Origin: Nonlabens sp. MB-3u-79
Lineage (GTDB): Bacteria; Bacteroidota; Bacteroidia; Flavobacteriales; Flavobacteriaceae
Assembly: GCF_002831625.1 (NCBI RefSeq)
Contig: NZ_CP025116.1
Location: 558,001-622,000 of the forward strand
Direction of reading: 5' to 3'
Length of the DNA: 64,000 bases
Shown here piece after piece: positions 42,213 to 51,932 of the stretch. A program made the position numbers and the translations under genes. Each line of letters starts with the position of its first letter. The stretch's first letter is position 1. The notes beneath the pieces were generated by a model. That model saw nothing but the letters and a program-made list of their open reading frames with translations, did not search any database and was not told the DNA's origin.

Positions 42213-43354
42213 TATTTTTTATTTACTGCACTACAACCTGCCATAGTTGTAATTTTAATTGCTTGTGTAGGTGGCAAGGCATCATTTCTACGAACCGTTT
42301 CTGAAACTACTTTTTTAGTGATTTCAATAAATGCTTTTTCAATGTCTGTGCCCTCCTGCATTGCTGCTGGTCGCCCTGCATCCCCTGCTTCTCTTATGGA
42401 TTGTATCAATGGCAATTCACCTAAAAAAGGAATGTCTAAATCTTCAGCGAGATTTCTTGCTCCGTCTTTACCAAAAATATGATATTTATTTTCTGGTAAT
42501 TCTGGCGGTGAGAAATAAGCCATGTTCTCAATAATTCCTAAAACAGGAACATTGATACTTTCTTGTTGGAACATCGCAACTCCCTTGCGTGCATCAGCTA
42601 GTGCAACCGTTTGAGGTGTAGAAACTACTACCGCACCTGTTAAGGGTAAGGACTGCATAATACTCAAGTGAATATCCCCTGTTCCTGGTGGCAAGTCAAC
42701 AACTAAAAAATCAAGGTTTCCCCAAGCCGCATCAAAAATCATTTGATTCAATGCTTTTGAGGCCATTGGTCCACGCCATACGACTGCCTGATCTGGTTGT
42801 GTAAAGAAACCTATAGAAAGTACTTTTACTCCATAACTTTCGACCGGCTTCATTTTTGATTTACCATCGACATTTACAGAAAGTGGCTTTTCATTTACAA
42901 TGTCAAACATAATAGTGGCACTAGGACCGTAAATATCTGCATCCAGAAGACCCACTTTAAAGCCCATTTTTGCAAGAGTTACGGCAATATTTGCTGTAAC
43001 CGTAGATTTACCTACCCCACCTTTACCAGATGCTATTGCAATAATATTATCAATACCTGGAATGGCTTTTCCTTTGATCTCTGGTTTCTTATCGGCCGTT
43101 TCTGGCGCTTCTACTTTAAGGTTTACCTTGATCTGTGCTTTTTCATAGACTTCTCTATGAATCGCCTGTAGGATAGAAACCTCTGTTTTTTTCTTTGCTT
43201 GCAGACTGTGATTATTGATCGTTACATCAACTACTACCTCATCTCCAAAAACAAGTACATTTTTAATTGCACCGCTTTCTACCATGTTTTTTCCTTCCCC
43301 TGGAACCGAAATGGTTTCCAAAGCTTTAAAAACGTCTTTCTTTTCTATTTTCAT
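42212..43354 (-). CDS. Mrp/NBP35 family iron-sulfur carrier ATPase
   Basis: 380 residues. N-terminal MIP18/DUF59 domain (about 1-90; GEGKNMVESGAIKNVLV), then a deviant P-loop ATPase with IASGKGGVGKST, LLDADIYGPS, VVWRGPMASKALNQ and VDLPPGTGD. This is the ApbC/Mrp type that carries Fe-S clusters. The domain fusion and the coupled NifU partner are usual in Bacteroidota. Confidence 0.93.
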   Translation of the reverse strand: MKIEKKDVFKALETISVPGEGKNMVESGAIKNVLVFGDEVVVDVTINNHSLQAKKKTEVSILQAIHREVYEKAQIKVNLKVEAPETADKKPEIKGKAIPGIDNIIAIASGKGGVGKSTVTANIAVTLAKMGFKVGLLDADIYGPSATIMFDIVNEKPLSVNVDGKSKMKPVESYGVKVLSIGFFTQPDQAVVWRGPMASKALNQMIFDAAWGNLDFLVVDLPPGTGDIHLSIMQSLPLTGAVVVSTPQTVALADARKGVAMFQQESINVPVLGIIENMAYFSPPELPENKYHIFGKDGARNLAEDLDIPFLGELPLIQSIREAGDAGRPAAMQEGTDIEKAFIEITKKVVSETVRRNDALPPTQAIKITTMAGCSAVNKK

Positions 43355-43682
43355 TTTGAATTTTAGAGTATTATTCTGTTCATCATTTCAAGTATACCTT
43401 ATAATTCGATGCTATCTCCGGCAGTTCCATATCCAAGTACAACCGCGCTCTTCAGCAAGCAGGTTGCTTTTCTATTTCATTCGGACTTGATATCATTGCA
43501 ATTATTTCAAGCCTATTTTAAATAATAAATAGTCCCACAAAGGTACTACTCAGAGTTCGTAATTAAAAATCATTCTAAATAAAAGGAATAGATAATCATT
43601 ATACCGCTTTAGTCCCGTATCGATTGCGGCATCAACTGCTATTTTAAAATAAAAAAGTGAACTGGGTGCTATCTCCAATAAT
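43355..43682 (-). promoter_or_regulatory. mrp upstream region with a -7 box at 43538-43545
   Basis: 328 bases without a gene. Minus strand TACCTTTG matches TAnnTTTG; if used, mrp has a leader of about 175 nt, which includes a small AGCAA/TTGCT hairpin near 43455. No known Fe-S riboregulator is recognised. The part next to the Gre-factor stop shows nothing clear. Confidence 0.4.
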
Positions 43683-44195
43683 TTAAGTATTACTCCCGTA
43701 TTTGATGTATTCTATGTGAAGCGGCCTGTTCTCGCCTCCTAATTTAAAATCTACAGTATCTCCTGCTTTTGCCCCTATGATCGCTCGGGCGATAGGCGTG
43801 GTAAAAGCTATTTTTCCCTGAGCTACATTTGCTTCATCTACTCCTGTAATGGTCAGCACCTGATATGTCGTTAAGTTTAAATTTTTAACTTTCACCGTGG
43901 CGCCAAAACGTATTTCATCTTGCGGTTGCTCTTCTAAAAGAATGGGACGAGCTGAATTTATTCGCTCTTTGAGTAATTTTATCTTTCCAAGAACTAAAGT
44001 TTGCTCGCGTCTTCTTTCCTTCTCATCTTCTACCGCAATTCCTGCAAAATCATTTTCTAAGGCATCTAGTTCTTCTCTTAATTGGTTCATGCCACTTGGC
44101 GTGACATAATTGATCACATGGTCAGGCAACACCGCCCTCTGGGGGATGACTACTGGTTCTTCTTGATCTCCTTCTCTTACAAAGCCTCTACTCAT
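43683..44195 (-). CDS. GreA/GreB family transcription elongation factor
   Basis: 170 residues. N-terminal coiled coil (GMNQLREELDALEN to LLKERINSA) and C-terminal FKBP-like domain (FGATVKVKNL, TPIARAIIGAKAGDTVDF). The acidic tip DFAGIAVEDEKERR lies between the helices. It rescues backtracked RNA polymerase. The start overlaps the DUF2237 stop by 8 nt. Confidence 0.92.
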   Translation of the reverse strand: MSRGFVREGDQEEPVVIPQRAVLPDHVINYVTPSGMNQLREELDALENDFAGIAVEDEKERRREQTLVLGKIKLLKERINSARPILLEEQPQDEIRFGATVKVKNLNLTTYQVLTITGVDEANVAQGKIAFTTPIARAIIGAKAGDTVDFKLGGENRPLHIEYIKYGSNT

Positions 44196-44574
44196 CTACC
44201 TTATATTTCTTCAACATTTCTAAAGTCGTATACTCTAGCGCTTTGTCATCTGTAGAAGCTAGTGCCACCATAGGAGCTACACCAGCTTTTTCAGCTTCTA
44301 ACCATCTTAAAATGCACAAGCACCATTTATCTCCCGGCTTTAAACCAGGAAACTGGTAAGCAGGAATAGCACGAGTAAGGTCGTTCCCTTTTGACTTAGT
44401 ATACTCTAGAAATTCCTCTGTCATGACTGCACAAACAACATGAGTCCCTTGATCTTCATTTGCCGTACGACAAAAACCATCCCTCCAGTAACCCGTCATG
44501 GGGTCATTGCAGCAAGATTCTAATGCAGTGCCGAGCACGTTTAAAGCGGTAGATTTTTCAGTAGTTTGTGACAT
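44188..44574 (-). CDS. DUF2237 family protein
   Basis: 128 residues from the ATG at 44574; the longer frame adds a spurious hydrophobic leader. Family motifs: LNVLGTALESCCNDPMTGYWRDGFC (in parts), HVVCAVMTEEFL, GDKWCLCILRW and LEYTTLEMLKKY. Several conserved Cys. Function unknown; coupled with the Gre factor. Confidence 0.9.
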   Translation of the reverse strand: MSQTTEKSTALNVLGTALESCCNDPMTGYWRDGFCRTANEDQGTHVVCAVMTEEFLEYTKSKGNDLTRAIPAYQFPGLKPGDKWCLCILRWLEAEKAGVAPMVALASTDDKALEYTTLEMLKKYKVDE

Positions 44575-44728
44575 AGTATAAATCGGGATTGAAAATATAA
44601 GCAGGAATAAATAGTTCGACATTATTCTGTTTTTAGTTGAGTCTCTATTAATGGTCAGAAATGACAGCTATACGTCTTAAAACGAACCGCTACTTCTGTA
44701 AAGGATATCTGGCGTTAGTGGCTACCTA

Positions 44729-46129
44729 TTAATTAAACCGTTTATTAATCCAGCTTGCTATAAGCTGCAAGGTCTCTGGATCAAAGGTTTCTTCTATCTG
44801 ATCGTATTCTACACCACTTCCAGTTGTTGCATTTTGAAATAAATGGTTGAGCCCTGGTAGTGTTTTTAAGGTGACGTCTTTGTTTCCCGCTTTCGCGAAA
44901 GCGGATTTCATACCAGATAAGTTGATTTCAGGAATCACTTGATAATCTAAAGAGCCGTTGATTGCCAAAACCGGGCAGCTTACTTTTTCCAAATTAATAG
45001 CAGGATCATATGTTAAAAAGAAACGCATCCAGTTGCCGGAAAATTGCTTGCTTACCTCTGTTATATATTGTTCTGAATATTTAGACTGTAACGCATCAGG
45101 CGCTTTAGTTGCTGCAGCAGTCATCATTATTTTAAGTTCTTGTTGAAGCGCTTGGTTTGTAGCGTTTTTAGACGCTAAAACCTTTTGGAATAATTGATCC
45201 ATTAAGTTCATTTCAAAATTCAGCTCCTTTTCTGGTGCGCCTTGAAGCGCTGCTCCTTTTCTCATTTGTGGTAAGAGTACTTGATCCCCTCGCAAACCTG
45301 TTCCTGCAAGTGAAACAAAGAAGGCCACGTCTTTTTTATTGTTTGCAATCACTATAGGTGCGATCAAACCACCTTCACTATGCCCTATAAGTCCTATTTG
45401 TTTTTTATTGATATCCTTACGAGTCTTGAGATAGTTCACCGCCGCTTCTACGTCGGTAGCAAAATCGGCACTAGTAGCATCTTTCTGTATTCCTTCAGAT
45501 GCTGCTACACCACGGTCATCGTATCTCAACACGGCTATTCCGTTTCTAGTTAAGTAATCTGCAAGTACTAAAAAGGGTTTGTGGCCTAATAACTCCTCAT
45601 TTCTATCTTGAGGGCCAGAGCCAGAAATCAGAATCGCCACCGGCGGATTCTTAGCTTCTGAAGGCAATGTTAATGTACCTGCTAATTTGATGTTGTTTGC
45701 TTTTGGATTGGTAAATAAGACTTCTTCTACCTTATAAGGGAAAGGGGCTTTAGGCTCTTGAGGCCTGTTGGGTTTTACTTCTACGTAGTCTTTCTTCTCT
45801 AAATTCATCTCTGCAGAAAAACCTCCTTGAGCAAAAGTACCCATGATTTTCCCTCCTTTAAGTTCGCCTTCATATTTAATTTTATAGGCATTGAGCACTA
45901 GGGTGATTTTACTTCCTTCTATAGTTGCGGCATCCATAGGTAGGAAAGTTTTAGATTGTGAAGGGCTTTGCATTTTTGCCGTATACACATCATCTGTATT
46001 TGAAATTTCAAATACGAGTGGCATTCCTTGAATTCCTCCGGTCCAAGAACCTTCAAATTCTTGTGCATTTGATCCTAAGGAATTTAGTAGAACAATGATC
46101 CAAAAAGTGATGTTGCGTGTTATTTTCAT
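44729..46129 (-). CDS. Secreted alpha/beta hydrolase
   Basis: 466 residues with signal peptide (LLNSLGSNAQ), an N-terminal beta-barrel-like domain (~25-115), and an alpha/beta hydrolase domain. Catalytic triad candidates: Ser in IGHSEGGLI, Asp in NGSLDYQV, His in GLNHLFQ. An ISGSGPQDRNE oxyanion loop is present. Likely a periplasmic esterase or peptidase; the substrate is not known. A palindrome copy encodes AFAKA between the Asp and His motifs. Confidence 0.9.
   Translation of the reverse strand: MKITRNITFWIIVLLNSLGSNAQEFEGSWTGGIQGMPLVFEISNTDDVYTAKMQSPSQSKTFLPMDAATIEGSKITLVLNAYKIKYEGELKGGKIMGTFAQGGFSAEMNLEKKDYVEVKPNRPQEPKAPFPYKVEEVLFTNPKANNIKLAGTLTLPSEAKNPPVAILISGSGPQDRNEELLGHKPFLVLADYLTRNGIAVLRYDDRGVAASEGIQKDATSADFATDVEAAVNYLKTRKDINKKQIGLIGHSEGGLIAPIVIANNKKDVAFFVSLAGTGLRGDQVLLPQMRKGAALQGAPEKELNFEMNLMDQLFQKVLASKNATNQALQQELKIMMTAAATKAPDALQSKYSEQYITEVSKQFSGNWMRFFLTYDPAINLEKVSCPVLAINGSLDYQVIPEINLSGMKSAFAKAGNKDVTLKTLPGLNHLFQNATTGSGVEYDQIEETFDPETLQLIASWINKRFN
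44888..44903. repeat. 16-bp palindrome, perfect copy (in hydrolase)
   Basis: CGCTTTCGCGAAAGCG, read as Ala-Phe-Ala-Lys-Ala. Confidence 0.97.
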
Positions 46130-46221
46130 GAGTACAGTTGTTAGGTATATTCCAAACTAGATCCTAAAGATACTTAGATTAAGGAATCTATCAAAAACAA
46201 ACCTGTAGAATGAATACGAAG

Positions 46222-46518
46222 CTATGAGGCTTTTTCAATCTGAGCTTTCAATTCATGAAGAGGTTGCACGCCAGCGCCTTTCCAGACTTGTTTACCGTTT
46301 TTAAAAATCAGGAACGCAGGCACGCCTCTGATAGAGAATTTTGTAGCGAGAGCTTTGTTTTTGTCCACGTCAATTTTAAGAATACGCACCTGATCTCCTA
46401 AGTCCTCTTTTAGTTGTTCTAGAACAGGCATCATGGTTTGACAAGGACCGCACCAAGTGGCAAAAAAGTCTATTAATACGGGAGTATCGCTATTCGTAAG
46501 TTCTTTAAAGCTGGACAT
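46222..46518 (-). CDS. trxA: Thioredoxin
   Basis: 98 residues. Redox motif ATWCGPCQTM near residues 20-28, cis-Pro in IRGVPAFLIF. Cytoplasmic, no signal. 14 nt after the stop of the mannose-6-phosphate isomerase gene, so probably cotranscribed. Confidence 0.95.
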   Translation of the reverse strand: MSSFKELTNSDTPVLIDFFATWCGPCQTMMPVLEQLKEDLGDQVRILKIDVDKNKALATKFSIRGVPAFLIFKNGKQVWKGAGVQPLHELKAQIEKAS

Positions 46519-46532
46519 AATGTTTGTTTATT

Positions 46533-47504
46533 TTACAAGTAAATCTCAATAAGCTGTGTAGAAGTGGCCTGGAACAACACCTTGTCTATTCCCGCTGGCA
46601 ATAAAAGACATTCTCCTTGATTGATCGCGTAAGACTCGTTTTCATAAAGCAAAAAAGCACTTCCTTTTACGCACATATATATGATAAACGAATTGATTTG
46701 AGATAGGTCCCGTTCTTGCTCTCCTTTTATCTTTAAAAAATTGGTTTTAAAATAAGGAGAATTGATCAACTCATTAGCTTGGTTCTTTTTTCTTGTGTAT
46801 TCGGTATGGTATTTATCTTGAAGTTCAAAGTCAATGGCCTCCAACGCCATTTCAGTATGAAGCTCTCTAGTTTTTCCTGTTTTTGCATCTTTGCGGTCGT
46901 AGTCATAAATGCGGTAAGTAACATCAGAAGATTGCTGGATCTCAGCAAGCACGACTCCAGCACCTATCGCATGAACTCTTCCTGTAGGAATGTAAAAAGC
47001 GTCTCCTGCTTTTACTGGAAATTCATTTAAAACTTCGGTAATAGTATTGTTTTCAAGATATTCTTGATAAGAATGTTGATCCAGTTGTTTCTTAAAACCT
47101 ACGGTGATCACAGCATCTTCATAAGATGGCATGATATACCACATCTCATTTTTACCAAAGGAATTGTGTCGTTCTCTAGCAAGTTCATCACTGGGGTGTA
47201 CTTGAATAGAAAGTGGTTTTTTTGCGTCTATAAATTTGATGAGTAAGGGGAATTCCCCACCGTACTGATGGAAAACTTCTTCTCCTAGAAAATCAGCTTT
47301 AAATAACTCTATAAGCTCATTGATTGTTTTTCCTTTGTACAATCCTTGATTTACTAGAGTTTCACTTCCAGGCACTGCGCTTATTTCCCAAGACTCTCCT
47401 ATGGATTCTTGATCGTAATTTTTATTAAAATCTGTTTTGAGCTTTTCTCCACCCCAAATACGATAGTGAAAAACAGGCTCGAATTTCAAAGGATACACTT
47501 TCAT
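46533..47504 (-). CDS. manA: Mannose-6-phosphate isomerase, class I type
   Basis: 323 residues from the ATG at 47504. Cupin zinc enzyme: YRIWGGEKL at the start, LSIQVHPSDELA with zinc ligands, GKNEMWYI with the Glu ligand, and IPTGRVHAIG with the His ligand. Interconverts mannose 6-phosphate and fructose 6-phosphate, feeding mannose-containing glycans. A ten-residue upstream extension has no support. Confidence 0.92.
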   Translation of the reverse strand: MKVYPLKFEPVFHYRIWGGEKLKTDFNKNYDQESIGESWEISAVPGSETLVNQGLYKGKTINELIELFKADFLGEEVFHQYGGEFPLLIKFIDAKKPLSIQVHPSDELARERHNSFGKNEMWYIMPSYEDAVITVGFKKQLDQHSYQEYLENNTITEVLNEFPVKAGDAFYIPTGRVHAIGAGVVLAEIQQSSDVTYRIYDYDRKDAKTGKTRELHTEMALEAIDFELQDKYHTEYTRKKNQANELINSPYFKTNFLKIKGEQERDLSQINSFIIYMCVKGSAFLLYENESYAINQGECLLLPAGIDKVLFQATSTQLIEIYL

Positions 47505-47712
47505 TAATGACTTCGTAACTGAATGAGCCCGCAATTTAAGATAACCGCACCAAAATAGCTAGTGTACACCTTCAAATTAAACTTTTGAAGATCAAAGAGG
47601 TATCTTTATTAGTGGCACACAGGCTTTGTGCTGCCAACTATTCTGCTTTAGTTTAAGCATGGTTTGCTATAAAGTAATATTAAAAAATAGAAAGCCAGAT
47701 CACCATAATCCC

Positions 47713-47720
47713 TATCTTTA
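47713..47720 (+). promoter_or_regulatory. Probable -7 box of uvrC
   Basis: TATCTTTA, one mismatch from TAnnTTTG, 7 nt before the ATG. Confidence 0.4.
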
Positions 47721-47727
47721 CTGAGCT

Positions 47728-49527
47728 ATGGAATCACCACCTTTAGAGGTTCAAATCAAAACCTTGCCGCTTTCTCCGGGAGTCTATTTGTATTTTGACA
47801 AAAAAGACAAGTTGCTCTATGTAGGAAAAGCAAAAAAGCTCAAAAATCGAGTTTCGTCTTACTTTACAAAAAGCCACGACAGTTTCCGCATCCGAACGAT
47901 GGTGAAAAACATCCACCGTATTGAACATATAGTGGTAGAAACAGAAACTGATGCGCTGCTATTAGAAAACAGCTTGATTAAAAGTCGCAACCCGCGGTAC
48001 AATATCATGCTGCGCGATGATAAAACTTACCCCTGGCTGGTGATTAAAAAAGAACGTTTCCCACGGGTTTTTCTAACTCGTAAAATGATCAAAGACGGCA
48101 GTGAATATTTCGGCCCTTATACCAGTGTTAGAACAGTAAGAACTTTGCTGGAATTAGTAAAAACGCTGTATCCCATACGCACTTGTAATTACGATTTACA
48201 ACAAGACAAAATTAATGAGGGCAAGTTTAAATTGTGCCTAGAATACCATATAGGTAATTGTAAAGGTCCTTGCACTGGGTTGCAACATGAAGTAGCATAC
48301 AACCGCAGTATAGAAGCCATAAGAGGAATTGTAAAAGGGGATTTTAAGGAAGCCGTTTCTTACTTTACAGAGTTGATGCAAGCCCATGCAGTCAACATGG
48401 AGTTTGAAGAAGCACAGCAATTAAAAGAGAAACTAGAAATCCTTACGAGATACCAAGCCAAGTCTACCGTAGTCAACCCTAATATTTCTAACGTAGATAT
48501 CTTTACAATAGTAAGTGATGAAGCGGCTGGTTATGTGAATTATCTTCAAATCAATCATGGAGCAATCACACGCTCGCATACCATGGAGCTAAAGAAACAA
48601 CTGGATGAAGATGACAAGCAATTGCTAGAACTCGCCATTGTAGAATTGCGCAATAGATTTGATTCCCAATCAACAGAGGTTTACACGCAATTTGAGGTAG
48701 AACTAGGAGAAAATCTCAAAGTAACCGTACCTAAACTAGGAGACAAAAAACGAGTGGTTGATTTATCAGAACGCAATGCTAAATTCTTTAGACAGGAACA
48801 GTTCAAAACTATTAAAATTGTAGATCCAGACCGACATACCAACAGGCTTATGATCCAGATGAAAGCCGACTTACACCTGGATGAAGAACCTAGACATCTG
48901 GAGTGTTTTGACAATTCAAATATTCAAGGAACCAACCCTGTTGCGGCATGTGTAGTGTTCAAAAATGGTAAACCCAGTAAAAAAGAGTACCGAAATTTCA
49001 ATATAAAAACAGTTGAAGGACCAGATGATTTTGCAAGTATGGAAGAGGTCGTTTACAGAAGGTACCGCAGGTTGCTAGAAGAAGACCAGCCCTTACCTCA
49101 ACTGATTATTGTTGATGGTGGGAAAGGACAACTTTCCAGTGGCGTTACTGCCTTAGAACGACTGGGATTAAGAGGTAGAATACCTATAATAGGAATTGCA
49201 AAAAGACTGGAAGAGCTTTTTTATCCTAACGATCCTGTACCTTTATACCTAGATAAACGTTCTGAAACCTTAAAAGTCATTCAGCAAATGCGTAATGAAG
49301 CGCACCGTTTTGGAATCACACATCATAGAAACAAACGCAGTAAACAAGCTATTGAAACCGAACTAGACGAGATTCCTGGAATAGGAGAAAAGACGGTGGT
49401 AGATTTACTCAAGTACTTTAGAAGCGTTAAACGCGTTAAGGTAGCAACTAAAAAAGAGCTGGCTGAAGTTGTAGGGGTTTCTAAAGCTCAAAAAATTATA
49501 GATTTTTATAAAGATGAAGAAGAGTAG
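47728..49527 (+). CDS. uvrC: Excinuclease ABC subunit C
   Basis: 599 residues, full length. GIY-YIG nuclease (about 14-92: GVYLYFDKKDKLLYVGKAK), a UVR motif (~200-235), the RNase H-like second nuclease (HLECFDNSNIQGT, LIIVDGGKGQLS) and C-terminal helix-hairpin-helix (ELDEIPGIGEKT). Nucleotide excision repair. The end overlaps the patatin gene by 14 nt. Confidence 0.97.
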   Translation: MESPPLEVQIKTLPLSPGVYLYFDKKDKLLYVGKAKKLKNRVSSYFTKSHDSFRIRTMVKNIHRIEHIVVETETDALLLENSLIKSRNPRYNIMLRDDKTYPWLVIKKERFPRVFLTRKMIKDGSEYFGPYTSVRTVRTLLELVKTLYPIRTCNYDLQQDKINEGKFKLCLEYHIGNCKGPCTGLQHEVAYNRSIEAIRGIVKGDFKEAVSYFTELMQAHAVNMEFEEAQQLKEKLEILTRYQAKSTVVNPNISNVDIFTIVSDEAAGYVNYLQINHGAITRSHTMELKKQLDEDDKQLLELAIVELRNRFDSQSTEVYTQFEVELGENLKVTVPKLGDKKRVVDLSERNAKFFRQEQFKTIKIVDPDRHTNRLMIQMKADLHLDEEPRHLECFDNSNIQGTNPVAACVVFKNGKPSKKEYRNFNIKTVEGPDDFASMEEVVYRRYRRLLEEDQPLPQLIIVDGGKGQLSSGVTALERLGLRGRIPIIGIAKRLEELFYPNDPVPLYLDKRSETLKVIQQMRNEAHRFGITHHRNKRSKQAIETELDEIPGIGEKTVVDLLKYFRSVKRVKVATKKELAEVVGVSKAQKIIDFYKDEEE

Positions 49528-51751
49528 GTTCCTTTTGTTTTTAATCGTTCTCGCTTTCGCGAAAGCGAATCATCTTCAAGCGCAAGAGAACGAACCTACC
49601 TCTAGACCAAAAATAGGACTGGTGCTTTCTGGTGGTGGTGCAAAAGGACTGGCTCATATAGGAACTTTGAAAATTATTGATTCGCTTGGGATAAAGGTGG
49701 ACTACGTGGCAGGAACGAGCATGGGAGCGATCGTAGGATCTCTTTATGCCTCTGGATATACAGGCAAACAGATCGATTCTATTTTTAATATTATTGATTT
49801 TGACAAGATCATTTCTGACGATATACCCCGTAATTCAAAATCCTATTATGAACGCAGAAGCAATGAACGCTATGCGGTAACTTTGCCTTTTAAAGATTTT
49901 AAAGTATTGCTCCCCTCCTCTTTGAGTAAAGGCCAAAATATCTATAACTTGCTTTCAAGATTGCTGTCTCATGTTAAAGATACAGATGATTTTAGCAAAC
50001 TACCTATTCCTTTTTTATGTATCGCTACAGACATTACTACTGGTGAAGAAGTAGTACTAGATAGAGGGTATTTACCAAAAGCTGTAAATGCTAGTGGTGC
50101 GCTACCTTCCCTTTTTGCACCTGTAGAAATAGACGGCCAGCTGCTTATAGACGGAGGTGTTACCGACAATTATCCTATAGACAAATTGAAAGAACGCGGC
50201 ATGGACATTATTATAGGTGTAGATGTGCAGGACGATTTAAAATCACTACAGGAATTGCGTAGTGCACTAGATATACTTTCGCAGATCAATAATTTCCGTA
50301 CTATTAATGACATGAAGGCAAAAGCGCCACAAACAGATGTCTATATCACCCCTGATATAGCAGCCTATACTGTAGTCTCTTTTGACCAAGGAAGAGAGAT
50401 AATTCAAAAAGGAGAAGAAGCGGCTAGAGAACATGCAGCCCAACTTAAAAGCTTAGTCTTTGATAACTATTCCAGACCAGAATTAATAGTCAAAACTGTG
50501 GACAGTATTTATCTCAACAAGATCAATGTAAAGGGAAATAATAATTATACCAGAGCTTTTATTGTAGGTAGGTTTAAAGTGAAAACACCTGGAATGGTGG
50601 CTTATAAAGATTTGAGTAGTGGTTTCAATAATTTACAAGCAACTGATAATTTTACTAAAATCAATTATGAAATCATCGCAGACGATGGTGGCTCCATATT
50701 AGAAATAGATTTAGTTGAAAGCGATGTACGTAATTATTTACGACTGGGGCTTCACTATGATGAACTGTTGCGCAGTGCGGCACTTATCAATCTAGCTCGG
50801 AAAAATGTTTTTTTTGATAACGATATTATATCGGTGGATGCCATCATAGGAGATAATCTCAGGTACAATTTTGATTATTATATCGATAAAGGCCGTTACT
50901 GGTCCATAGGCTTGCACAGTGAATTTGTAAAATTTGAACAAGACGTAAGTGCCGCTTTTGTAGAAGATGTCATCAACTTGGCACCGCTAAGTGTGAACAG
51001 CCTTAGGTTACAATATAGAGACTGGACACAACAAGGCTTTTTACAGACAAGGATTAATGAATCGGTGAATTTTGTTGCAGGAGTTGAAGTAAAGTCGCTC
51101 CATGTTTTTACAGAAACCTTGATCACCGGTAACCCTACTAACGACGCAACCGATTTCTCAGACGGGAGTATGGGAAGTGTTTATGGTAAGATACTCGTCG
51201 ACTCTTATGACAATGCCCTTTTTCCCTCTTCTGGATGGAAGGTAGAAGGTGATTTTCACTTATATGCATTCAATACCGAATTTGGGGAGCGGTTTAAAGA
51301 ATTCTCTATCGCCCAAGTAGAAGTAGGTCATGCAGAGCGTTTTGGCAATTTTACCCTTCGGGGAGCTGCGCATATAGGAATTACAATAGGTGATACGGAC
51401 AACTCTGCAATGGATTTTTTCTTAGGAGGATATGGCTCCCGCAGGATCAATAATCTTATTCCGTTTTATGGATATGATTTTATAAGTATTAGTGGCGGCT
51501 CCATGATTAAGGTGCTTTTTGAAGCAGATTATGAAGTATTCAAGAAGAATCATGTGGTGTTCAGTGCTAATTTTGCAAACACACAAGACAATTTATTTGA
51601 ACAATCTGACTGGTTCAGTAATGCAAGGTATACTGGTTATGCCATTGGTTATGGTATAGAAACCTTTTTAGGTCCGTTAGAATTAAAATACAGCTTCTCT
51701 CCACAACAGAAAGACGGACAGGTATTTGTGAATATCGGTTTTAAATTTTGA
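49514..51751 (+). CDS. Patatin-like phospholipase fused to an Omp85-type barrel
   Basis: 745 residues. Signal peptide (about 1-24), patatin domain (~35-225: GLVLSGGGAKGLAH oxyanion loop, nucleophile in VAGTSMGAIVG, Asp in LLIDGGVTDN), a POTRA-like region (~330-400: INVKGNNNYTRA) and a C-terminal beta-barrel of the surface-antigen/Omp85 class ending in aromatic F. This layout is that of PlpD-like type Vd proteins, which place a lipase at the surface. A palindrome copy lies inside the signal peptide (LAFAKAN). Confidence 0.93.
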   Translation: MKKSRFLLFLIVLAFAKANHLQAQENEPTSRPKIGLVLSGGGAKGLAHIGTLKIIDSLGIKVDYVAGTSMGAIVGSLYASGYTGKQIDSIFNIIDFDKIISDDIPRNSKSYYERRSNERYAVTLPFKDFKVLLPSSLSKGQNIYNLLSRLLSHVKDTDDFSKLPIPFLCIATDITTGEEVVLDRGYLPKAVNASGALPSLFAPVEIDGQLLIDGGVTDNYPIDKLKERGMDIIIGVDVQDDLKSLQELRSALDILSQINNFRTINDMKAKAPQTDVYITPDIAAYTVVSFDQGREIIQKGEEAAREHAAQLKSLVFDNYSRPELIVKTVDSIYLNKINVKGNNNYTRAFIVGRFKVKTPGMVAYKDLSSGFNNLQATDNFTKINYEIIADDGGSILEIDLVESDVRNYLRLGLHYDELLRSAALINLARKNVFFDNDIISVDAIIGDNLRYNFDYYIDKGRYWSIGLHSEFVKFEQDVSAAFVEDVINLAPLSVNSLRLQYRDWTQQGFLQTRINESVNFVAGVEVKSLHVFTETLITGNPTNDATDFSDGSMGSVYGKILVDSYDNALFPSSGWKVEGDFHLYAFNTEFGERFKEFSIAQVEVGHAERFGNFTLRGAAHIGITIGDTDNSAMDFFLGGYGSRRINNLIPFYGYDFISISGGSMIKVLFEADYEVFKKNHVVFSANFANTQDNLFEQSDWFSNARYTGYAIGYGIETFLGPLELKYSFSPQQKDGQVFVNIGFKF
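49552..49567. repeat. 16-bp palindrome, perfect copy (in patatin signal peptide)
   Basis: CGCTTTCGCGAAAGCG, read as Ala-Phe-Ala-Lys-Ala at residues ~14-18, i.e. within the exported protein's signal peptide. Confidence 0.97.
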
Positions 51752-51932
51752 TAAAGCCTTTCTGCTTTTTTAAATGTATGCTGATACCTTACTAGTTGTT
51801 GTAAAAAAGCAAAAATAATAAGGTATTGAACAACAAATCAAGGCACGCCGACGATTAAAAAATTAAATAATAGCATTTAATCATGGAATGGTCTAAAGAA
51901 TTCCCGAAATTTGAGAGATTTAATTTCTAGCT

